This document shows positions 43,698-55,595 of a stretch of 64,000 nt of DNA, in pieces. Origin of the DNA: Enchytraeus crypticus (taxonomy: Eukaryota > Annelida > Clitellata > Enchytraeida > Enchytraeidae); assembly GCA_905160935.1 (NCBI GenBank), contig CAJHZI010000706.1, positions 124,001 to 188,000 of the forward strand, written 5' to 3'. The notes under the pieces are model-generated. The model did no database searches. It saw only the letters and a list, made by a program, of their open reading frames with translations, and was not told the DNA's origin. The position numbers were made by a program, and so were the translations under genes. The stretch's first letter is position 1. Each line of letters opens with the position of its first letter.

Positions 43698-44961
43698 CAT
43701 AAACCAAAAATGTAAACAAAAAAATTACGGTGTTTTGCTCAAAATGATATGCAATTATGTTTTTTGCGCAGGCTTTTCCACACATTCTGTTGAAAAAGTA
43801 GCTGAATAGCTTAGAAATAGCTTACGATCCCGTGGAACAATAAGATGACCCACTATTTAATGCCTATATATTGTCAGCTATGAATATAAAAGTTCTGTAT
43901 GTAAATAAATTTGCAGTCAATAAATGTTAATTAATTTATAAACCAAGTTAACATCAATTTGCAGTCTAAAAGCTTTGCCAGTGACGGGAGGAATGGGGGG
44001 AGTGGGGGGGGCACTGGATTTGAATATTGCGCTTATTGCTTTACAGTTAGACACTTAGGTCTACCAGGTTAGGGACTTGCAGCTCTATTCGGTTGTTTCC
44101 TATAGTCCAGAACGAGCGGTTTTCTGTGCTTCCACATTCCTGACTGTGCTGACAAAACTTCTATGAGTGTTAGACCAACCAATCACTAAATTCTAAACTT
44201 GCAGAGATTTAGACGTTAAACCTGTTGCGGCTTTTGGTCTTTAGGTTAATTGACTTTGTACCTGTCTAGTTTGCACTGCTGTGACATTTTGTGTAGATCG
44301 AGCGGGGCTTTATAAAAACTGATTTGTTAATTGATGGTTTTAATTGATTGATTGAGTTAATTTCTCTTAATTTGTATATTGTTAATCTCGTAGATTCGAC
44401 AAGCAGTATGTTTGTAGTCGTTTTTGATCTTCAACTCTATCAATCCATATTATCCTTCATTTGACGTCCCTGACGGCATCCTTGTATGAGGAAACGGACG
44501 TTAAACCTTTATTATATTTATATATTTATTCATATAGCACACTTTCATTACATGATTATCATGACTTGTCAAATTAATACGGTGTAACATGATTGCACAG
44601 TCATTAACATGTTTATATGATTAAATGATGATGATTATTCCATTATATGTTTAGGCCTACATAATTAGGCCCTTGATGTTAAAATTAGCATTATTAAAAC
44701 AACTGCTGTAAGCCTAAATATTCCGAAGTGCAAAAATTGAAGTAGGCCTGCATATATATGGACGTATAGCATGATGGCCGCAACAACTTGCAACAGACGA
44801 TAACTGCGATTTAAATTAACATTTCTGACAAACACCTTGGCTGTCTTTTAACAGAATTCCGTATGAGAATTTTGTCAAAGCCATTTTGATAGTAAGACTA
44901 AGTAAGTAGAAAGTTGTCCTAAAATATAGGCCTATGTCTACAGAATTTGTTACAAAATTAG

Positions 44962-45170
44962 GCCAATTATAAACTTGGAGAAGGCCTTTGATAGGATTGA
45001 TTGGATAATGAAGATAAATATCTTGAAAAGAATAGGAATTGACTGGAGAGATAGAAGACTAATTTTAAACTTGTACATGAATCAATGAGCACTGTTTGAG
45101 CAGTTATCAAAATCCAACAAGAATACTCATTGGAATTTGAGGTGTTTATCATAAATTTAGGATAAATTCC
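44962..45170 (+). pseudogene. RTE-type reverse transcriptase fragment
   Basis: Plus-strand translation gives LEKAFDRIDWIMKINILKRIGIDWRDRRLILNLYMNQ and then a stop and frame loss. This is the conserved LEKAFDRVDW...NLYMNQ palm segment of RTE-clade LINEs. About 40 codons remain and both sides are unrecognisable. Confidence 0.8.
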
Positions 45171-45644
45171 ATCGTAAATTTATCATAAACACCATAATAA
45201 ATTTATGATAAACTTATATCAAATTCCTATACCCACAAATGAATACAAATAATGAACAGTACGTAATATCCATAGTGCAAGAAAGATCGAGTGAACAGTG
45301 CAATATCTCTCACTTCAGTTCACTGACAAGTGGCAGGTTTTAGGTAGATTGGTTTTACTGTAGATTCATACTCAAAGTCTCCTATCACATTCCATAAGAG
45401 CGCTTCTTGGATCAACATGTTACTATCTTCACAAAAGGGTATTAGCACTAGGGTGAGGGAAGGGCCTGATTATAGCATCCCCTGATTTCAGAATCCCCTT
45501 GGGACTAGGGGCCTCTTCTTCAGCTTATAGGCTTCTTTAATATCCCGTCTCCTCCAGTTGAAGTGGTTAATTAGTACTTACGCCCATTTAAACGTTTCCC
45601 TTTTCGAGATCGCAATTAATATTCCATCTGTCGTCTATGTATCT

Positions 45645-45763
45645 CTCTCTTAGTGCACTGCCTATTGGCAGGTCCATGGTATATAATACCTCCACTTTTC
45701 TTTGTCTTCCGCCTTCGTCTTCATTTCCACATATGAGTGGGTCTTTAAATCATCTACAAGTCC
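45645..45763 (-). mobile_element. RTE-like LINE 3' end, minus strand
   Basis: The reverse complement contains the same CACTCATATGTGGAAATGAA ... CAGTGCACTAAGAGAGAGAT block as at 16690 and 34212. A shorter minus-strand relic (GCACTGCCTACTGGCAGGTC) is at 54325-54380. Confidence 0.65.
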
Positions 45764-45778
45764 ATCACCATCCCTAGA

Positions 45779-46219
45779 CAAACTTGTATGTCTCACTTGA
45801 TTAAAGTGATGCAGCCTGCTATTACTCGGTCTTCTAAGTTAATTACTCTTGTGAGACCTAGCTTACCTTCACGCTCTAAGCTATCTAATCGTTCTTTCCA
45901 GCATGCTGCACCTCAGATCCGGAATTCTCTTCCATCCAATCTTCGGAAATCTTCATTTGAATCACATTAGCCTTTGCATTCCTATGAGCAGTTCCATAAG
46001 CAGCTGAAGACCTATCTTTTCCATCTCTCTTTTCCATCCAGTGTCCATGAGCAGCGACCTGCTCCTAAACCACCTTTTCCTTAACTCCCTTTACTTTGGA
46101 CTGAATTTCTGGATTTTGGAATTTGCACCGTTTTTGGACCTTTTTTTTTGCTCGCCGGCTTGATTTTGTCTCAATAGTGCTCGATGTTGTCATTGATGAC
46201 TGTAGCACTCTAATTGTTG

Positions 46220-46293
<74 letters not shown>
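45779..46293 (+). mobile_element. LINE 3' end (CR1/L2-like) with TTA-repeat tail
   Basis: A frame at 45788-45970 encodes SFQHAAPQIRNSLPSNLRK, the usual C-terminal end of this type of reverse transcriptase ORF, followed by QLKTYLFHLS in a shifted frame. A 3' UTR follows, with GGACTGAATTTCTGGATTTT and TGTAGCACTCTAATTG, closed by a long TTA microsatellite (about 46217-46294). The same 3' end recurs at 24720-24960 (-) and 60508-60625 (+). Confidence 0.75.
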
Positions 46294-46296
<3 letters not shown>

Positions 46297-47053
46297 AACC
46301 TAATCTCGGCCTGCCCCTTCCTCTTTTTCCTATGTATAAAATTACACAAGTTTAGAGGCCTCATTTCCTTCAATTCTATACCATTTGGCTTGTTTTCGGG
46401 ATAATGGATTTGCCTCATTTTTCAACCTCTTGGTTTTTTTATCATATGTAGTGTTTTGATTCTGCACTGCTCGATGTTGTCATAGAGAAATGTAGCTGTT
46501 GTTGTTGAAAAAATATTTTCACTCTATGGTGTTATTGTGAACGATAATAGCGGATGTTATTATTGTGATGTTTTTTCTGTAAGTTATTTTGTTTTCAGTC
46601 GAAACATTTCATTGAAACGTTAGTGCTTTGTTTATTGCGTGTGTCGTTTGCAATACGTTGAAACATTTTAGCGATTGCTATTGTACAACTCGCTTCAAGT
46701 AATTTTATTATGGCCCGTAAAGTTTATGGATTATTTATTTATTTATCAAACTTAAATTACAAAGTTTATATTATATCGTTTGCTTTTTATATTCATAAAT
46801 ATAGCAAGCAGACTTTAAAGTTGAGTTTGATTTACTGAGTTTGCGCATGCAGATCCAAGATGTTTATTTTGAAATGGGTGCAATATGCATGCTTAAAATA
46901 AGTAATACGGTAGTTTTAAACAATGAGAGCAAGGCATGATTCATTGAAATCTTAAGACTGATTTTTTGAAATTTCAGGTACTTCTTACTTTGAGTAAATA
47001 TTTTATTGATATATTTATATACCGATATACTCAAGTCATTTACGTGTGAACGG

Positions 47054-50000
47054 ATGATGGAATCTTTTCTAACTGCTAACCCGACATCTGATGATGTAGC
47101 TGCAGATGAGGTAAATAATCTAAATATTTATCCCTTGTTTTGCTCGACCTGAAAAATTAAGTTTCATTATAATTCCATTAAGTTTCGTGCTTACTGTTTG
47201 GTAATGACCTTACTATTGGGTATTCTTATAGTTGATATCAATTTAAGAGTGTGCCTTCCTCTTTCCAGTAAGATATCCATTTGAATTGCACCCGAGGTGG
47301 TTTCTTGTTATATTACGCAGGATATCGCTTTGTACTGCTGTAATCTATTCAAATGCTTTTCTTTATTCACCTAAATGATTAAATAAAGTGAATTGCAAAA
47401 GTAGTAAATTGAAATAATTTTAATTGATCATTTACTTGGAGGTTAAAGCTTTCCAGCAAAAACTGCAAAGTTCGTGTGGACCCTTTGAGCTTTATCCATT
47501 AAGCTTCTGGATTGATTGATTGTAGCCAGTATGAAGGATATAAGATAATGAAAAGATATTAAAGTATGAGGTTTATGGCGTTTTTTGATTGACCTAGTAA
47601 TTGATTGATTTGAGTATGAGAATATGTGACTTTAGAGTTCTTAAAGTAGGATAAGTTTGCCTTGGTCAATTTTTATGTTTTCTTTTCCATCTTATATTTT
47701 TGATTTTATGTGGCATTTCTTCCTGTATCCGTTACACTGTTATGTTATATGTCATATTGTTACAGTCTGCAGTTTGTCAGATTGATAATGGAAATAAAGG
47801 GAATAGATTATTATTATTTGTTGCATGCAGGTTTTAAAGAAAAGGTATTAAAGTGTGAGATTTATGGCACTTACTTTTAATTTATGACTGATTAACTGAT
47901 TGATTTATTTGTTGCAGGTTTTAAATGGGTGCATGGAGGACATTATTGATGATATAGTGTGTGGTCTGTGCTTTGAGGTTCACAGAGCTTGTAAGATGGG
48001 AACATTCATGCTGGATGAATCTGACGTCTCGTTAGTGTATAATCTTCTATCTTTATAAATATATTTGTTTTACATATATTACTTGAAACTGTTTAAATTT
48101 GAGTTTCTGCTAGTTTTCTTTTATAACATTCTGTTACGTTTTGTTTAATTCATCTGTTAAATATCTCTAAAAAATTACTACTATTAATATAATTACAATA
48201 GCTTTAATGAGTCTACTTCTCATTCACAATGGATAGTCATTGAAGAAATGTACCATAAAACTGTATATTTAAAATTTTTATTCTTGGTACTATAAAAGAC
48301 CTGCATCTTAATATTGCTTTGAAAAGTAAGTATATATAGATTAAAGTAACATTAAATGTTTCCCTTTTTATTTAGTAATATATACTACTAAAATTAATTT
48401 AAATCTCTTTCTATATGAAAGACAGATAATTAGTAAGGGTCAGCTGCTAACAGAAGGTTCAGTTTAAATTGAACAGTGAAATTGAATAAAAATTAGTCAT
48501 TGGAGCTTTGTAATATAATTGTTTTATAATTTAATTTTCTAAACTGATTTGTGGTATGCTTGTGTTTTTACACAGGAATCAGAATCGATTCGGTAAGCTG
48601 AAATTCTTATTTCTTATATTTTTATTAAAATGTATACTTCATTAGCAGTGAAATTAATTTATGTCAAAGAAATTAAATTTAAATTGTTCTATCACAGATT
48701 CACCAATATTAAGTTAGCAACAATTAATTTTAGTTAACTTTCTAATCAGTATGTATTGATTGATAGATTGATTGAGTGATTATTGATTGATTGATGTACA
48801 GATATCATAGATGATAGGACTGGATGTATTTGGACAGCCATTGATTTATTGATTAATTGATTGATTGACTGAGACATTTATTGATTGATTGATGTACAGA
48901 TATCATAGATGAGATAGGACTGGATGTATTTGGACAGCCATTGATTGATTAATTGATTGACTGAGACATTTATTTATTAATTAATGTACAGATATCATTG
49001 ATGAGATAGGACTGGATGTATTTGGACAGCCGCCTGTCAAGAAGCAGTTTGAATGTATATGTCCAAGCTGTCACCGCAGCCTTGCAGCGTCGCGCTTTGC
49101 TCCTCATCTAGAAAAATGTATGGGCATGGGTCGTATCAGCTCCAGAATAGCCTCACGCAGGTGACAATTAGTAATATTATTATTAATAATGTAATATTGG
49201 TAATTTTAGTAATCTATATCAGTAACATTCTTATTAATATTATTGTTAATATTATTATTAATAATCCTCCTGTCCTATTCTGCGCTTAATTTAAAACTCA
49301 GAAATCAGAATCTCCTCTTGAGTCAAATGTATGTTAAAAGTCTGATGTCTGATGTTGGTAAGTTATTCGACCGTGGATCATTACGTGCGGGGTTGAAATC
49401 ATGGGCTCGCCCGTCACTGACATCGTTTTCAAGTAAGGACACTGATGTTAACAATAGCTTTAGCTCAATCAAGGGTATAGGATTGATTGAATTACAATTG
49501 TTGAGGTTTTTACAATTTGTTTTAATGGAAAATTGAGGTTTTTTCTTTACCAGAACATGTGTAGTCTTTTGTAGATGATTATCATTGTCCTCCAAGGTTG
49601 CTGCGTCACTGAGTTTATAATAGCCATTTTTCATTGGATGAGTGGCGGCTGATTTTCATTGGATGATTGGCGGCTGATTTTCATTGGATGATTGGCAGCT
49701 ATTTCTGTATTCGCCTTGTGATCAATTCACCCTAATGGATGTGAAATATTTTGTAAATCTCAATTCTTAACGCACTGTACAGTTAGTTTTGTTGCCTGTG
49801 AGTAGAATAGCAACAAGCTCTTCAGGTTGTCGCAGAGGCAGTGATGTGGAGAGTGATGAAGATGATGATAATGATGCCAACTACTTCCCCGACAGACCGC
49901 GAGGTGGGTGTGTCTTTATGTGTCTAGTATGTGAGGTGGATGTGTCTTTATGTGTCTATCATGTGAGGTGGGTGTGTCTTTATGTGTCTAGTATGTGTGG

Positions 50001-51698
50001 TGGGTGTGTCTTTATGTGTCTAGTATGTGAGGTGGGTGTGTCTTTATGTGTCTATCATGTGAGGTAGGTGTGTCTTTATGTGTAGTATGTGAGGTGGGTG
50101 TGTCTTTATGTGTCTAGTATGTGAGGTGGGTGTGTCTTTATGTGTCTATTATGTAAGGTGGGTGTGTCTTTATGTGTCTAGTATGTGAGGTGGGTGTGTC
50201 TTTATGTGTCTATTATGTAAGGTGGGTGTGTCTTTATGTGTCTAGTATGTGAGGTAGGTGTGTCTTTATGTGTCTATTATGTGAGGTGGGTGTCTTTATG
50301 TGTCTATCATGTGAGGTAGGTGTGTCTAATATGTGAGGTGGGTGTGTCTTTATGTGTCTATTATGTGAGGTGGGTGTGTCTTTATGTGTCTATCATGTGA
50401 AGTGGGTGTGTTTATATTCTATCGGAGTGTGTGTGGCTATTATGCGTGATGAGTGTTTCAATGTAAATTGTCTATTACGTGATTTGTAACTATTACATTG
50501 TGTATTATTTTTTGTGGGCGTGTTCATATGCTGTCTACTATGTAAGTTGGGTGTGATCATATGCTGTCTATTATTTTCTATAGTTTGATTGAAATTTCTG
50601 TAAAATCTTCTACAGCTCGTTTAATTTAATTTTTACGTATCTGTTGCAGCAAAGAGAATAAAGCGGGAGAAGATGAATGGAAATAATTCCAGTAAGAGGA
50701 GCAGAGTTAAGCAGAGAAACAGTGAGTATGATTATTTATGAACTGTTGACTCACCAGTCAATGCAGTCAATATTTATAGTTTAGTGTTATTACTTGTGGA
50801 ATTAATGTTACGTCGAGAATCTTTAAATATCTCCTAATAGTGAAGGAATAACCTAACCAGACTTTTATGTGTCCACAGTTGTCCTCTGCTCAGATTAATT
50901 ATAAACGATAGAATTCCCAAACTTGTTTCTTACAGATGTTACTGCAATTTGCTTCAACTTTTAAATTTTCTCTATATCTTGATCCAAACCAACATCAGAA
51001 AGGGCTTTCGATTGGTGAGCGCCTAAGAAAGCCAAGGGCATATTTCAATCTCCAATCATACATGATTACATTATCCAGCTTGTTTTTAAAACTATTCACC
51101 GACACTGCATTGACTGTGTGATTGCTTGATTGATACATTGATAGCTTTATAGCTTGATTGATTTTGTGCATCAAATGTTAAGTAGATGTTGCAGTTGATT
51201 GACTGACATATTGAGGATGGATTTATTGACTGATTGATTGATCGATTGAATAATGCATCAGTTGTTAAGTGGATGGTGTAGTTGATTAATTGATATATTG
51301 GCGATGAATTTATTGACTGATTGATTTATTTGTGCATCAATTGTAGATGTTGTTGCAGTTGATTGATTGACATAATAATGGATTTATTGATTGATTGACT
51401 GATTGATTGATTGATTTGTAGCTGACAGCCCCAGCACTGGTTCAGATATCTCTAACTCACAGACTTCTACCTATGATAACGGCTCCACAGGTTATATTTC
51501 TATAAAGTACTCACTCCGTGTTGTGTCCGGGTTGTTTGAAGAATAGATCAACCAGTGACTGCACGTGTCGTAGAAGGCGACTAAAGCACTAAGATCCATA
51601 CCAACGTCAGAAAGGGCATTCGGTTGGTGAGCGCTTAGGCTTCAGAAAGTGCTACAAAATTTCTTAATCCTGACCTTAGTTAAACTGTGATTAAAGGG

Positions 51699-51729
<31 letters not shown>

Positions 51730-54700
51730 CGGTACTCATTGAGATAAATTTAATTGTCTTTGTGCTCTTTTTATTACCCGTCATAACAGATGAATATGTT
51801 TTCCTTCGTTATTCAAACATTCATTTTATTTTTTTTAAATTTAATTTTTGGTTTAATTGGAACTCGTCGACGTAATATTAGAGGTTGTATGCTCTGTGGT
51901 AAATATGATATATCTCGGCATATGATATATCTCGGCATATTACTCGGTGGAAATACTGCTTTTTCAGGAAGAAGTGGGTGTGAATTTTAACTAATATTCT
52001 ATATTATTATACTATTAGTAGTCTGTCTGTTTAGATATTATGATTTGACAGCTTATAGTTATAATATAGTTATATACGTAGATTAGCAAAACCTGGTATG
52101 TTCGGACACAGACATAGCAGGCAGGTGGCAGCAGATTACTATTGAAGTAGAAAAACTTTACTTTAATATTTCCTAAATATCTATGTTGCGCTGTTGTTTT
52201 TATTTGTAGATGACAGAAAACACCATTCAGTATATGTAAGTGGTTTTTACTTATTATGCACTTTATTTTTGAGCATTAAAATTCTCGTGATTTAGTAATA
52301 TATGAATGTGATATATGAACTTCTGTAGTAGAAGTCATTACGAATCAGCATCTCATAAACGAACAGACGATATAATCTTGGCGTTATGAAGATGTGTCTA
52401 TAAATTTCTACCTATTTTTCCTGTACACGTTACTCCTGTAATATTTGTTGGATTTTCTCTGTGTGGAAGTCTCAAAACTTGGAGATTATAGAGATTGTGC
52501 TACTCCTGATATATTGTGTTCACAGTTAAAAGATGCTAATTTTGTTTAATTGATTCAGATTTTCTTTTAGATTTACTTTTGACAAGCAATATTTGTATAT
52601 GCAATTGACATGGTTCTATTTAGCCTCTATCAAACATATTTATTGCTGTATTTTTTCATTGATTAATTTTGCAGCTATCACTGATTTATGTTGCTCTGTA
52701 TATGTTGTTGTGATTAATTTAACCAAAGTCAAGTAGTTCTTTTATTCTTTTTTGCATTGGTTATTGTAAATTCATTGAGCATTTATTTTTATGTATTTGT
52801 GTTGCAGAGTTGTGCAGTATTACCCGATAGTTCTAAACGGCAGTGCACCAGGTGTGGACTCGGCTTTAATACTTGTAGTTAGATTTCACTTTATGTAGAG
52901 ACACAGAATTCTATGCTGTTGTTAATTCTAATTCCACCGAATCTCATGGCTTTATGGTGGCGTGTGCTAAATACATGAGTAATTAATTTTACTTGTGATA
53001 GTGGCTAAGAAAGAGGATGTTTGCAGTGAGAAAATTTATATATTGAAAGTAAAAAAATTATATTTTAGCAATGACTGACTGATTTAACATCCTAACATTT
53101 TACATTTACATCTGCGTCTACATCTTCACATAATTACGATGATTTACATCTGCGTCTACGTTAAAGGATATAGTCTTCTTTCATGACTGTAGAATAAAAC
53201 CACATCAAAAAATAATATTTCCATTGATTTATCGATAACAACCTGTGAAATTTAAAACGTTAGTCATTTTGATTTATTGTTATTGATTTACTTTGGTTTC
53301 AAGAGTGCCTTATTAGATTGATAGATTCACTATCCATACACAATTAGTAATATAGATATATAGGAAAGAACAAAGGAGACTCCTTGGAGTCACATCTTAA
53401 GGAAAAAAAGATACAGATGGATAGGCCATATCCTAAGACTAACTGAAAATACTCCAATTAGAAAAGCTTTAAACTATAGACTACTAAACAATAAAATGGG
53501 GGTAGGAATGGGAAATAAATACACATTAATTAAGCAATATAATAATGATATAAGTCAATTAGATACCAAATTCAGTCTTATGCAGAGTGATGTTTATGAC
53601 TTTGCACAGGATCGTGATAGGTGGAGGCAGAGGGTTGAGAAGGCTGCTCTGGTGTCCACCGAGTGACGTTGAGCAGAGTTTTATTTGGATTGATAGATTC
53701 GATTGATTAATATGATTGAATGATTGATTAGATGGTTTAATTCATCGATCGATAGAATGATACAGTGACTAATTGATGAATTGATTGATTGATTGACTGA
53801 TTGATTGACTGATTGATTGATTGATTAGGTTAACTCGACAGCAGCAGATTCAATCAGAGAGTCAGAGAAGAAACATGAGACTACTGCTGCTTGACGGGTG
53901 AGGCATCGATCTGTCAGTCATTGTTAATCTAACGTAACATCTGATTTATACTAATACATCTGAGACGTCTGTATGTTAGATATGAGTCTGTGTAGTTGTC
54001 GGCATGCTTCTATGTGTGAGTACCAGCACGCAGGTTATGTAGTGAGAGATTTAAAACCTACGATATGCTGATGATATTACACTAGTCGTCGAAACTGCTG
54101 TAGATATGTGCAGTAAAACATTGACTGTTCCGTATCCAAAGAATAAGAAAGTTTAACGGAAAGACTGTAGCTGGAAATGTGGACGTGTAATAATTAACAC
54201 TGTAGCAACAGTTGACTGTTGTATGTAAGAAATCAATAAAATATTTACCTTGGTGAAGTAAAAACTATCCACCAAACAAACATTACAATCATCTAGTTTG
54301 ACAGGACTCACCTCTAGCTGTACCCTCTCTTTCTCTGCATGCACTGCCTACTGGCAGGTCCATGTTATATAACACCTCTAGCTGTACTAAACACTTCTTC
54401 ATGATATTTACATAAACCGGTGATGTGCATGTAGACGTAGGCTTGTTTGTGGTAGATACATGTTAGTGAAAGATGTCATTGTTGGCGGTACCATACTTTG
54501 TTGTTGTTGTTGTTGTTGTTGTAGAACGACAAGTAGCGTGGCCACTGATCAGCTGTACGCAGGCACAGCACCTGATACGTCAATGTTGACGGTAGCACTC
54601 TAATAAGTTGTTGCTGTTGTTGTGTAGAGCGACAAGTAGCCTGGCCACTGATCAGCTGTACGCAGGCACAGCACCTGATGACGTCACTGTTGACGTAGAC

Positions 54701-54853
54701 TCGTGCGTGGACGTGACGGGCATGATGACGTCAGACTTGATGACGTCAGACTTAATGACGTCATCTACACGATGGGCGCAGGACGATGATCATAACTCTA
54801 ACGCTTCAATCTCTGCCGAGTCGTCGACTTCTTCTATAGCGACTAGTACGTGA
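47054..54853 (+). CDS. ATXN7L3: ATXN7L3/Sgf11-like subunit of the SAGA deubiquitinase module, eleven exons
   Basis: Exons 47054-47110, 47918-48030, 48576-48592 (17 nt), 48992-49160, 49806-49903, 50650-50721, 51422-51490, 52210-52235, 52808-52851, 53829-53897 and 54628-54853. They sum to 960 nt (319 aa plus stop) and all phases match. The N-terminal helix is followed by [19 protein letters not shown], which matches the GFCFEVHRAVK region that docks to ENY2 and the USP22-type deubiquitinase. Next comes the Sgf11 zinc finger [20 protein letters not shown] with its C-x2-C and H...C ligands, then [14 protein letters not shown]. An acidic stretch ([10 protein letters not shown]), a basic stretch (AKRIKREK) and a Ser-rich linker follow. 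The C-terminal part carries a remnant of the second (SCA7) zinc finger: [13 protein letters not shown] aligns with its first half, but the second pair of ligands is missing. The tail has three MTSDL/MTSS-like repeats. An in-frame TGA at 46991 precedes the ATG. The module removes ubiquitin from histone H2B in the nucleus. Confidence 0.88.
48740..48991 (+). repeat. Two extra copies of acceptor plus start of Sgf11 exon 4
   Basis: GATGTACAG followed by the exon start ATATCAT(A/T)GATGA and about 40 bases through TTTGGACAGCC occurs at 48802 and 48900 before the real exon at 48992 (spacings 98 and 92). GATT repeats separate the copies. The first copy has lost two bases and is frameshifted. Confidence 0.9.
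49345..49467 (+). mobile_element. tRNA-derived SINE, family A, head-truncated
   Basis: GATGTTGGTAAGTTATTCGA ... GGGGTTGAAATCATGGGCTC ... TGATGTTAACAATAGCTTT, in the Sgf11 intron after exon 4. Confidence 0.65.
49899..50410 (+). repeat. ~32-bp minisatellite spanning the Sgf11 exon 5 donor
   Basis: Units read GTGAGGTGGGTGTGTCTTTA plus TGTGTCTAGTAT, repeated about 15 times with deletions. The exon ends GCGAG and the intron starts GTGGGT, so each unit carries another copy of the GAG/GTGGGT junction. Confidence 0.9.
51120..51420 (+). repeat. GATT-rich repeats before Sgf11 exon 7
   Basis: TTGATTGATTGA blocks and longer repeats (GCATCAATTGT...TGGATTTATTGA) run right up to the TTTGTAG acceptor at 51421. 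Confidence 0.85.
51515..51735 (+). repeat. Dispersed repeat family D with ATG-repeat tail
   Basis: A second copy of the 26957 repeat in an Sgf11 intron, ending in a GAT microsatellite at about 51700-51730. The ATG-repeat open frame at 51687 is part of this tail. Confidence 0.6.
53340..53666 (+). pseudogene. LINE (RTE-like) ORF C-terminal fragment inside an Sgf11 intron
   Basis: The plus-strand translation reads [12 protein letters not shown], a stop, then [21 protein letters not shown] and finally [20 protein letters not shown] before TGA. A WIGH-L-R block and a terminal DRDRWR..V..A block are usual at the C-terminus of endonuclease/reverse-transcriptase ORFs. Confidence 0.7.
53695..53826 (+). 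repeat. GATT repeats forming the Sgf11 exon 10 acceptor
   Basis: The repeat runs into the splice site: TTGATTGATTGATTAG followed by the exon at 53829, so the AG is part of the GATTAG end of the array. Confidence 0.88.
54525..54603 (+). pseudogene. Duplicated head of the last Sgf11 exon (possible alternative last exon)
   Basis: Bases 54525-54600 repeat the start of the true last exon (54628 onward) with few changes, and a GTAG acceptor precedes both at a spacing of 103 bases. Joined to the preceding exon in phase, this copy stays open for 25 codons and ends at TAA 54601-54603. The stop lies in sequence resembling a LINE 3' end (GTAGCACTCTAAT) followed by GTT repeats. It may be a dead duplicate or an alternative terminal exon. 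Confidence 0.6.
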
Positions 54854-55082
54854 CTAGAGCTCTATTTCACTTTCTCTTATACTGTAAAGTTAGAGCTGTA
54901 AAGCTAAGTTTAACGTCTGTTTCTGTATCACAAGGGATGCTATAAAGATAGGAGTAATCATATCAATAACAAAGATAACCATGGAAAGGATTCATAGTAG
55001 CCTGCCAGAAACCTGTAAAGCAGTCTTGAAACCGGACACCGGCCATGACACTGCTATTGAAATTGTCAGAGGTTATTATTAT

Positions 55083-55165
55083 TATTAAAGAGATGAATCG
55101 GCTGAGATTCGAATCGATGGTCTCCTGATTCTCAGGCAAGCTTGCTATCCTTTTGGCCACGAATG
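55083..55165 (-). mobile_element. tRNA-like sequence (SINE head or tRNA pseudogene)
   Basis: The reverse complement has TGGCCAAAAGG and GATTCGAATCTCAGC at tRNA-like spacing, followed by an AATAATAAT tail, which suggests a short retroposed tRNA-like SINE. Confidence 0.4.
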
Positions 55166-55232
55166 GGTAAAAAGTACTATAAATAATATTTATTTTATAT
55201 TGCTATTAATATAGTTTATTATACTGTTGATA

Positions 55233-55595
55233 CCCTGTGTTGTGCTCGGGCGTGGTTGGACCACTGCAGAATAGGGCAACCGCAAACAATCTGCCGCGTG
55301 TACGTAAGAGGCGACTAAAGGCTGGAGCTGAGGATGGCAGGAGGGGACCAACCTCACCATGAAATATTTTCTACCAGGATTAAATGGTAATTAATCCACC
55401 TAACTGAGGAAGGCAACGGGAAACCACCTCAGAAGCCATACTTTTACCAAGCTATAGGCTAAATAAAGTGTGGATAAAGCATAGACTTTGTGAAGGGATT
55501 AACTTGTTGATCCAAGGAGTGCTCTTATGGAGCGGGAAAATAGACTTTGAGTATGAATATGTACCTTGAATCTGCCACTTGGCAGTGCACTGAAG
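55233..55595 (+). mobile_element. Dispersed repeat family B, full copy
   Basis: Sense-strand copy downstream of Sgf11, ending GGCAGTGCACTGAAGAAGAA. Partial copies are at 6085-6215 (+), 15255-15445 (-) and 45312-45440 (-). Confidence 0.75.

Larger units (their letters stand above)
43930..46990. other. Intergenic region between PKA and Sgf11
   Basis: Contains a GACGTCCCTGACGG ... GACGTTAAACC LINE-type 3' end at 44463-44510, an RTE fragment at 44962, a partial family B repeat, an RTE 3' end and a LINE 3' end. No host exon was recognised. The Sgf11 promoter should lie near 46500-47050, but no clear motif was seen. Confidence 0.55.
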
